From positions 31,607,631-31,671,630 of the forward strand of contig JASEVX010000007.1 of assembly GCA_031761405.1 (NCBI GenBank): 64,000 nucleotides of DNA, read 5' to 3'. The translations under genes and the position numbers were made by a program. Positions 55,784 through 64,000 of the stretch are shown here, in pieces. This DNA is from Serripes groenlandicus. Taxonomy: Eukaryota; Mollusca; Bivalvia; Cardiida; Cardiidae. Each line of letters begins with the position of its first letter. The stretch's first letter is position 1. The notes beneath the pieces are model-generated. The model saw nothing but the letters and a program-made list of their open reading frames with translations. It ran no database searches and had not been told where the DNA came from.

Positions 55784-57900
55784 CACGAGATAGCCGTAGT
55801 TGTAATGTACACATCGCAGTGATATAGATGAAATGAGGTTGAGAGCGCAGTAAAACATCATAAATGAGCCAATTACACGAGATAGCCGTAGTTGTTATGT
55901 ACACACCGCAGTGATATAGGTGAAATGAGGTTGAGGGCGCAGTAAAACATCATAAATGAGCTAATTACACGAGATAGCCGTAGTTGTTATGTACACACCG
56001 CAGTGATATAGGTGAAATGAGATTGAGAGCGCAGTAAAACATCATAAATGAGCCAATTACACGAGATAGCCGTAGTTGTTATGTACACACCGCAGTGATA
56101 TAGGTGAAATGAGGTTGAGGGCGCAGTAAAACATCATAAATGAGCCAATTACACGAGATAGCCGTAGTTGTTATGTACACACCGCAGTGATATAGGTGAA
56201 ATGAGGTTGAGAGCGCAGTAAAACATCATAAATGAGCCAATTACACGAGATAGCCGTAGTTGTTATGTACATATCGCAGTGATATAGGTGAAATGAGGTT
56301 GAGAGCGCAGTAAAACATCATAAATGAGCCAATTACACGAGATAGCCGTAGTTGTTATGTACACACCGCAGTGATATAGATGAAATGAGGTTGAGAGCGA
56401 AGAAAAACATCATAAATGAGCCAATTACACGAGATAGCCGTAGTTGTTATGTACACACCGCAGTGATATAGGTGAAATGAGGTTGAGAGCGCAGTAAAAC
56501 ATCATAAATGAGCCAATTACACGAGATAGCCGTAGTTGTTATGTACATATCGCAGTGATATAGGTGAAATGAGGTTGAGAGCGCAGTAAAACATCATAAA
56601 TGAGCCAAAATACACGAGATAGCCGTAGTTGTTATGTACACACCGCAGTGATATAGGTGAAATGAGATTGAGAGCGAAGAAAAACATCATAAATGAGCCA
56701 ATTACACGAGATAGCCGTAGTTGTTATGTACACACCGCAGTGATATTGGTGAAATGAGATTGAGAGCGAAGAAAAACATCATAAATGAGCCAATTACACG
56801 AGATAGCCGTAGTTGTTATGTACACATCGCAGTGATATAGGTGAAATGAGATTGAGAGCGAAGAAAAACATCATAAATGAGCCAATTACACGAGATAGCC
56901 GTAGTTGTTATGTACACACCGCAGTGATATTGGTGAAATGAGATTGAGAGCGAAGAAAAACATCATAAATGAGCCAATTACACGAGATAGCCGTAGTTGT
57001 TATGTACACACCGCAGTGATATAGGTGAAATGATGTTGAGAGCGCAGTAAAACATCATAAATGAGCCAATTACACGAGATAGCCGTAGTTGTTATGTACA
57101 CATCGCAGTGATATAGGTGAAATGAGATTGAGAGCGCAGTAAAACATCATAAATGAGCCAATTACACGGGATAGCCGTAGTTGTTATGTACACATCGCAG
57201 TGATATAGGTGAAATGAGATTGAGAGCGAAGAAAAACATCATAAATGAGCCAATTACACGAGATAGCCGTAGTTGTTATGTACACACCGCAGTGATATTG
57301 GTGAAATGAGATTGAGAGCGAAGAAAAACATCATAAATGAGCCAATTACACGAGATAGCCGTAGTTGTTATGTACACACCGCAGTGATATAGGTGAAATG
57401 ATGTTGAGAGCGCAGTAAAACATCATAAATGAGCCAATTACACGAGATAGCCGTAGTTGTTATGTACACATCGCAGTGATATAGGTGAAATGAGATTGAG
57501 AGCGCAGTAAAACATCATAAATGAGCCAATTACACAGAGATAGCCGTAGTTGTTATGTACACACCGCAGTGATATAGACGAAATGAGGTTGAGAGCGAAG
57601 AAAAACATCATAAATGAGCCAATTACACGAGATAGCCGTAGTTGTTATGTACACATCGCAGTGATATAGATGAAATGAGGTTGAGAGCGCAGTAAAACAT
57701 CATAAATGAGCCAATTTCACGAGATAGCCGTAGTTGTTATGTACACACCGCAGTGATATAGATGAAATAAGGTTGAGAGCGCAAAAAAACATTATAAATG
57801 AGCCAATTACACGAGATAGCCGTAGTTGTTATGTACACATCGCAGTGATATAGATGAAATGATGTTGAGAGCGCAGTAAAACACCATTTTTGAGCCAATG
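55784..57900. repeat. 92-bp satellite, 23 monomers, derived from the S1 tail
   Basis: cacgagatagccgtagttgt begins monomers at 55784, 55876, 55968, 56060 and so on to 57810, spaced 91-93 bases. The second half of the monomer (cgcagtgatatagatgaaat, gaggttgagagcgcagtaaa, acatcataaa) corresponds to the S1 3' tail. Monomer variants (atcgcag/accgcag; gcgcagtaaaac/gcgaagaaaaac) define a 368-bp higher-order block. Confidence 0.95.
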
Positions 57901-58031
57901 CATGAAACAATGTGCAAGTTGGCATTTTTGAACAGTGTACAATCAGATCATATTGTCCACCTGCTCAGTCTTTTCAGAATCTACACAAGTTTACAGAAAA
58001 GCAAACTTGTGTCTTTCCCTATGCTTTTTGT

Positions 58032-58212
58032 TTGTTTTTATTGGAGTTTTACGCCGTTTTCAACATTATTTCAGTTTTATCACGGCTACAATTCACTTAT
58101 CCATGTGTAAACATACCAGTACTAGACTAGGAAATGTGCCTTGCCCAGGGGCACTCTATCACGACCGTTGTGTCGCGACTGGGAATCGAACCCGGTTTTA
58201 AATCCCCGAAGC
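58032..58212 (-). mobile_element. SINE S3
   Basis: ggagttttacgccgttttca, ccatgtgtaaacataccagt, head tgggaatcgaacccggtttt. Confidence 0.75.
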
Positions 58213-58382
58213 TACCTAAGACTGTAATCGAACGTTTCTGTCAAGGACCGGTCGCACACTGTGACAATCACTTTTGGACACCATGATAGATATCCTTTGT
58301 TTTGCGATGGTTCTCCATGGTTATTGACACGGATGTCAAATGTTGATTACGATGTTCTAATCCAAAGCTCCTATGCTCAATC

Positions 58383-58490
58383 CCTGCTCCAGATGGTCGT
58401 GCAGAAGTGCCCTTGGACAAGGCACATTACACAGAATAATACGTCACCCAGGCATCATAAATAAGTATTCTTTCGCCGTTAAACTCCGTC
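58383..58490 (+). mobile_element. SINE S3 3' part
   Basis: gtgcccttggacaaggcaca, cataaataagtattctttcg, ccgttaaactccg. Confidence 0.6.
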
Positions 58491-58495
58491 TATAT

Positions 58496-58848
58496 CAGGG
58501 GCGTAGCTCCCTTAAGGCACTGTAGGCACGTGCCTACACATTTTCTCTAAAATTGCCCCAAAATGCAGCTGCGGCGATACACATATGCGTAATGTATCGA
58601 CCAGATCAGCCTGCGCTTCCGCGCAGACTGATCCGGCCGACACATTCCGTCTGGGGGGGGGGGGGGGGGGGGGGGGTAGATAGAGTAGTGATTCCTGAAA
58701 CAGAAAATCCACAGGCAAAAAGTGTATATCCGGGTACGCCTGTGTGACATGCTTAGGCTGATCCGGGTCGATACTTTACGCAGAGTCCACAATGTTGATT
58801 TTCTCACGAGACGGCCTACACATTGATTATTGCCAAGCTACGCCCCTG
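58496..58848. mobile_element. M4L copy with a G-tract expansion
   Basis: caggggcgtagctcccttaa ... gccaagctacgcccctg. TATAT flanks both sides. The inner GGGGG has become 24 G. Confidence 0.9.
58653..58676. repeat. Poly-G tract of 24
   Basis: Replaces the ttagggggatag segment seen in other M4L copies. Confidence 0.95.
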
Positions 58849-59348
58849 TATATAACTATCCGGGATGAACCCCGGTAAGGTGAGACATAAGCTTTAACAG
58901 GTTTGTCCATTGCTCATGCATGGTGATGTTAATTCAAGTTTCGGACATTATTACAGCCAATGTTAAAGGGTCTTCCACTCGAATTGTGATCTAAAAATCA
59001 AATAGCTTAGTATGGTACACGTTCAATGGTACTCAAAATATTTGTTAAATGATTTATAAAATATACTGTTTAAATATGAAAAATATTGCAGTGTGAAGTT
59101 ATTTCTAAATTTATGTTTTATAGTAACATGGTATGTATAATAACCCGAGACATATAGATACATTATTATTAATTGTCTCTGCTATAACGCAGTAAGCCTA
59201 TGTTTGCACACCCCAGCGGGACAAAACGAATGAACCACGAAATGCTACCACAGACATATCAATTCTTGCGTTTGGTTTTGACCTTTAGGGTTAAATGACA
59301 AATGAAATAGTTGAAAAATGTATCCCCTTAAATCGCGAGAGAGTCCCT
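58849..59348. other. AT-rich intergenic stretch
   Basis: Nothing recognised. Confidence 0.4.
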
Positions 59349-59578
59349 TTTACCCTTTTCCACATACAACAAATCTGCAGCAGACGACTTTGGAAATGTC
59401 TAGGCAAAAGCACAGAAAATACCTTTAAATGAAAGAACAATAATTGAATAGAGTTGAACACATGGTGACAAAAGGAGAAATTGCTCGTTTTGAGCAATTT
59501 CTTCTTTTGTCACCATGTTTTCAAAATTTCGTCTGCTCCAGAGGCGTCAGAAATCGTCTATATGAGTGAAAGGGTTAA
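59349..59578. mobile_element. M1 copy
   Basis: ttacccttttccacatacaa ... tatgagtgaaagggttaa. The core gagaaattgctcgttttgag / caatttcttcttttgtc is a long hairpin. Confidence 0.85.
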
Positions 59579-60298
59579 CATATATATAACCAATTAGTTA
59601 TAGACTGGAATTAGTCCTTAAAGTAACAGTATTATTATAAGCCTTGCATTGGTTTACTTAAATTACTCTTTCTTTATTTATCCATTGATGCACATCATTT
59701 ATTTCATCTCCATTGTTGTAGTTGTTGTATAATAAAGTTTAGTAACTCTAAAATATCCAATATAATTAACTGTTTCTAGTCTAGCTCAGGGGCCAGACAA
59801 AGGGAACCAATATGTTGACAAACACGTTTAGTATACTTATGTAGGCATCTTTGCATGTGCATGTATTTGATTGTGATTTGGTATTCTCGATTTTAAAATA
59901 CATCCTTGGTGTGTCGACTATAGTCTCTATTGTATACTGTGTGTATTCATGGGACATATGCTACGTATGGAAGATCTTTTATCACCAGACTTCTTTTGTA
60001 ATCAATTTAGACAGAGAATGGAATTGTATGAAATCTCGTGATATGGGAAGTAATGTCGTTTGCCAAGGCAGAAACCGCAAACAAAACACCATTTACAGAT
60101 ATGATATTTTTTAAAAGAGACGCCTGGTTTCAAAACAGCAACGGAAAAAAAGTGAAACTGTACTGCTTGGAAATAAGACAATTAACTATCAAAGTTCAAT
60201 TTTAGCCACTGAGTGAGGAAAGAATATCCACAAAATGGACCTGTTGTATCCAATATGATATGACTTCTTATATCAAGGAGGGTATTTCCCTTGACACA
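59579..60298. other. Intergenic stretch
   Basis: An 87-codon frame (59851-60114) with one hydrophobic segment has no repeat match, but neither splice sites nor motifs support it. Confidence 0.35.
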
Positions 60299-60790
60299 AT
60301 GATTGATTGGGGTTTAACACTCGTTTCAACAATTTTCCAGTCATATTACGGCTATTAGTTCATATACTCATGTCGAGGGCTTAGCGTGTAACGGTTGTAT
60401 CTAAAATATGTGTTTTTTTATCAAGGTTAATCGCCTCACCATAAAGTCTTTATAGGCGTTAAATCAATTTTCTTGGTAAACAATGGAAATGTAGGTGCCA
60501 TTGCTCGTTCTGAGCAATGGTACCTAAATTTGCATTGTTTACAAAGGGGTCAAAATTGCCCCTAAACCAGGGTTTTCAAAATGGGTTTTTAGTTGCAACA
60601 GTTTCACACCAAGCCCTCGATGTGTTTCCTGACTTTTTCACACCAGTGATCTACACAGCACTATTTCACTGCAACATGCTGCTTTTCCAGATAGACTAAT
60701 AGCCCATTTGTGTAAGATGAATGACGCTTGTCGCTTAGACTTTTGACACATATATTGCGAAAATTAATTGACCACAGAGAAATGCATTCA
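60299..60790 (-). mobile_element. SINE S2 split by an M3
   Basis: Tail and start of body to 60372 (tattacggctattagttcat); the body resumes at 60621 (tttcctgactttttcacacc; catgctgcttttccagatag). Confidence 0.8.
60373..60620. mobile_element. M3 palindrome nested in S2
   Basis: TCGAGGGCTTAG ... CCAAGCCCTCGA with TG on both sides. Confidence 0.92.
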
Positions 60791-60856
60791 TCACTTGGTC
60801 CACTTGAAAATAGGTAGATATGGTAATTTTGTTTATTTCCTTCCAAAACATTAATT

Positions 60857-60970
60857 GAGCTGTCTCGCGAGAAAACCAACATTGTGGACTCTGCGAAAAG
60901 TATCGACCCGGATCAGTCTAAGCATGTCGCGCAGGCGAATCCGGATGGACACTTTTCGCCTCCTGTGGTT
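60857..60970. mobile_element. M4 left half
   Basis: gagctgtctcgcgagaaaac to cttttcgcctcctgtgg. Confidence 0.7.
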
Positions 60971-63080
60971 TACATATAAATGGCATCTACAATGCGCGAA
61001 TCTTAAACAGTACAGTAGACAGAAAGAAAACCGAATAATGTGCTTCTTTGAATTCATACAATAAACTTATCTACATTTTACTGAACTAATTACTCCTTCT
61101 CTGAAATCCAGATGGCACGAAAAAAAAGAAAAAAAAAGAAGAAAACTCGAATTCACCCTAAATGTTATTCTTTATGTTATTCAAGTTAAACCAGGGTAGA
61201 AAATGTATCGTTTTTGTGGCGATTGGTTTGACAATCGCCACAATGTTAACAGAAACAACAACAACGAAAAATATTTACATAGTCGGTTTTGAGCAATCGG
61301 TTGATATTTTTTTCCATACTGCAAACTAATTTACTCACATCCGTTATAGTTCCATCATTGATGCAGGGACGTGATTAATAATAATTATGTCAGTGCTTCT
61401 TTGGTACCGGATTGTTACTAATATTTGAGCTTTATCGAGACATTATCTACATAGAGTTAAAATATGTAAATATTATCTTCGCCAAGATTGGGCAGATAAT
61501 AAATATCATTGCGCGCAAATAACTCTGATGATAGTCAAATCTGGAAATTCCAAAAGGTTCTATAAATAGCTCGCGAGACTGCATGGTTATATCAATATTA
61601 TAAACGCTTTATTGTGTAGTTGTTTACATATATGAAAGCGATTAGATGATAAGACTGGTTTACAAAGGTTTAAAGGACACACGATGTCAGTGTGTAGACA
61701 CATTATGTATACACGTCTGCACGTTCTAGAGTCAATTAGCAATCAATGCTGAAAGTGTAGCCTAATTTAGTTTGGAGATCGAGCATTATAATATATGCCT
61801 ATATTTTTATAAATTGAACAGTTTGGCAAAAAGTGAAATTGTGCTTTTTATTCGCTATATACTGCTTGTTACTATGCAGGATTTTCCATACGATCGCCAC
61901 TACAGTGCCATTGGCGCTTTGATTTATCAATAAAGTGAACTTGAGTCGTTTTTCAATTGTACCGATGAAGGGGTTTCCTATTTAAAAATACTTACCCGTT
62001 ACAGACAGGGTAGAATTTGCGATGGGAAAAGTATCGAAAACAAGAAAATCTCACCGATTATAGGGGTATGTAATATGTCAGTTATCATATTTTAATGCCC
62101 CAAATACAAAAATAACACTTATTTTCTTAATTTCTTTTTTCGACAGTTGGGTATCTGGAGTTCAGTCGCTTTAACATGTTTATGTCGGTTTTTAAACTAT
62201 ACTACTATATGTATTATCTTACCATTGATAGCTTTGTTGCAACTTGACAATTGTAACATGCAAATACAGAAATTGAATTGATTTGTTATTGTTTGTAGAT
62301 TGGTTTATACAGTCAGATTTTCGTAAGTTCAAAGGGAAGTAATTCATTTTCCATAGACGACTATTATAGCACTATGGGTTATAGTTCGTTCCCATCAAGT
62401 CCAACAACACTGAAACCTGTATCAAATTAAGTTCATTATTAGAACTACCAAAATAGCAAATAAAACATACAGGTTGATTGATCAGTTTTCGTTTTATTAA
62501 GTCAAATAAAACGTCACTCTTATCTCGCAGTGAATGTTACTTTAAATTTTAGAAAATATAGCATGTTTTGAAATTGGCTCTGAAGGTGTAAATATAGCTA
62601 AAAGCAAACAATATTTTGATTAGGCTTTTCAACTTTGTAAAAAGCACAAAATCACAAAATCATTATTGTCCAATGGGCGCTAACTTCAGTCTTAAATATT
62701 CATCTAAAATTTCCGGGACAAAATTATGCGCTCAAGCAAGGACGATCCGAATTGCTTCCCTTTGTCCTTACGGCCTACCCATTATTCGAATGCAGTGGAC
62801 CCGACCCTATGGTGTATGCGCTTGAATGCAGTCATTTACGAAAATTAAAAATATTTATGAAAACAAACTTCAGAAGGCAGTGATATTTTTTGGCTTTATC
62901 CATTATCGTACAAATAGAAATAGAGGATTCATACTTTCTTAATTATTTTGATACAATCAACACACAATATATTATCTCTTAATTATGCATCCCTTACATT
63001 TAAATCAGACTTGAAAAAATATAGCAAAGTTCAACAGATTGTATAAAATCCGGTTAAGAACTTTCTTTTTCTAATTTTCC
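60971..63080. other. 2.1-kb repeat-poor stretch
   Basis: The longest stretch without a recognised element. It contains the possible TATA box at 61561 and a short frame starting ATG at 62022 (MGKVSKTRKSHRL, stop) just before a GTATGT donor-like site. No exon could be supported. Confidence 0.4.
61561..61569 (+). promoter_or_regulatory. Possible TATA box
   Basis: TATAAATAG followed within 10 bases by a CpG-bearing GCTCGCGAG palindrome, in a repeat-free stretch. It matches the TATA consensus well, but no coding exon was found downstream, so it may be chance in AT-rich DNA. Confidence 0.2.
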
Positions 63081-64000
63081 TTGTATAATACAATGATTAC
63101 AATCCCAATCAAAAAAGAAATTACTATGGATAGGATCAATATCTACACCCTTTCCAGAGATTGGTGTATTTCAGCGCATAAGCAACTGATGACTAATAAT
63201 CTGATGAATAAACAAGTATGGAGTACCTCAAGGATCTGTCCTTGGTCACGTCTTATTTCTTCGATACATTAACGATATACCATTCTACACAAAACTCTCT
63301 AATACTGATGTATGCTGATGATGCTACATTCCATACAGCCAGTAATGACCCAAAAGTTATACAGCAGCAACTTCAAGAAGTTATAGGAAACATTAACCGC
63401 TGGTGTGAGAACAACGGAATGCACATCAACCTAAAGTAAACAAAAGTTATGCTGTTAGGCACTGCGCAGAAACTTAAAAATAGAAATTCACTACATCTTA
63501 CTATCAATGATGAAGTTTTAAGTTCTGTTAATTGTCAAAAAATAATAGAAATTCATGTTGACCATAGATTGACTTGGAGTACCTACTTTGATACCCAATT
63601 AATTGCATCTCGCATTGCATTTGTGCAGAGACTGAAGATCTATCTACCTGTACATGCAAGAAAAGTTTTCTTTTCTTCTTATATTCTCCCACTGTTGGAC
63701 AATTGCAGTACAGGATGGGAAACCTCCTCACAAATTTACATTGAGAAATTACTTAAACTTCAAAAACGAGCCGCACGAATTATACTAAATAAAGATATTA
63801 TGACACCCTTTGCAGAAATGTTCAAAGAATTTAACTTGCTACCATTTCATAAAAGAGTCAAGTATCAGAAATGTATCATGATGTACAAGGCCCTTAATAA
63901 TCAAACTCCAACTTACATAACAAACAGATTAAACAAAGCCAATAACATAAATGCCAAATATTTCTTCATATTTCATCAGTGAAAAACTTTTAAAAGGCGT
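63081..64000 (+). pseudogene. Degenerate LINE reverse transcriptase, running off the window end
   Basis: Translated pieces in different frames line up with the core of a Jockey/CR1-type reverse transcriptase. YGVPQGSVLG with FLRYINDIPF lies around 63215-63285, then LMYADDATF (catalytic YADD) at 63309-63335, NINRWCENNGMHINLK to 63437, and the thumb region from 63449 with DHRLTWSTYF, YILPLLDNC and LLKLQKRAARIILN. At least one frameshift lies between the PQGS and YADD blocks. One in-frame TAA (63437-63439) interrupts a stretch that would otherwise read on, and a further stop lies at 63980. The 5' half is absent. This is a relic of an RNA-dependent DNA polymerase acting in target-primed retrotransposition, no longer coding. 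Confidence 0.75.

Noticed and set aside
55784..57900. Regularly spaced repeats resembling a CRISPR array
   Set aside because: The monomers are contiguous with no unique spacers, and the genome is eukaryotic.
59851..60114. An 87-codon frame with a hydrophobic segment
   Set aside because: No splice sites, motif or codon bias; chance openness is as likely.
62022..62063. ATG opening MGKVSKTRKSHRL near a GTATGT site
   Set aside because: A TAG stop comes before the donor-like site, so it cannot be a spliced first exon as it stands.

Overview
This window looks like a piece of an AT-rich, repeat-dense animal genome, most likely from a bivalve mollusc. That assignment is an inference. It rests on spliced genes with short exons and GT-AG introns, tRNA-headed SINEs that share a '(GATT)n ... 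acgccg...ttcaacaa...tcacggcg' 3' tail, very many short fold-back DNA transposons, and LINE reverse-transcriptase remnants. No bacterial operons, CRISPR arrays or phage genes are present. Most long open frames here are repeats read as protein.

Gene content is sparse. (1) A minus-strand coding exon at 7033-7881 encodes 283 residues of a disordered, Ser/Arg-rich protein and continues beyond a splice donor toward lower coordinates. (2) A plus-strand gene of at least four exons spans 18170-20990 and encodes a basic protein of about 195 residues that I do not recognise. (3) A minus-strand first coding exon lies at 47264-47414 with a near-consensus donor. Weaker candidates are a minus-strand 90-residue protein with one membrane segment (25942-26214) and an acidic terminal exon (51944-52044). 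Two LINE fragments are recognisable: a zinc-knuckle tail with its 3' end (11404-11972) and a broken reverse transcriptase with the YADD motif (63081-64000).

The rest is repeats. I use these names throughout. M1: piggyBac-like MITE with TTAA flanks and CCCTTTCCCACATA ends, about 40 complete or partial copies. M2: a second TTAA element with CTCTTTCAGCGCC ends, 5 copies. M3: about 248-bp almost complete palindrome beginning TCGAGGGCTTGG, 6 copies. M4: about 260-bp element beginning GAGCCGTTCCACGAG; its longer relative M4L (about 350 bp) is bounded by CAGGGGCGTAGC. S1, S2 and S3: three tRNA-derived SINE families. Many copies are nested in one another, which gives a relative age order.

Tandem arrays are frequent and several grew out of transposable elements. 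The clearest case is a 2.1-kb, 23-copy, 92-bp satellite at 55784-57900 whose monomer is derived from the 3' tail of SINE S1 and contains a 368-bp higher-order duplication. A 38-bp minisatellite grew inside an S2 copy (13805-14150). A 69-bp array mixes M1 and S2 sequence (39607-39940). A 203-bp triplication (14763-15400) and a 258-bp duplication (23337-23853) each carry M1 arms. I found no multi-gene system; the notable biology is how transposons seed satellites, hairpins and G/C homopolymers and press against exon boundaries. Coordinates of degraded repeat copies are approximate, within about 10 bases.
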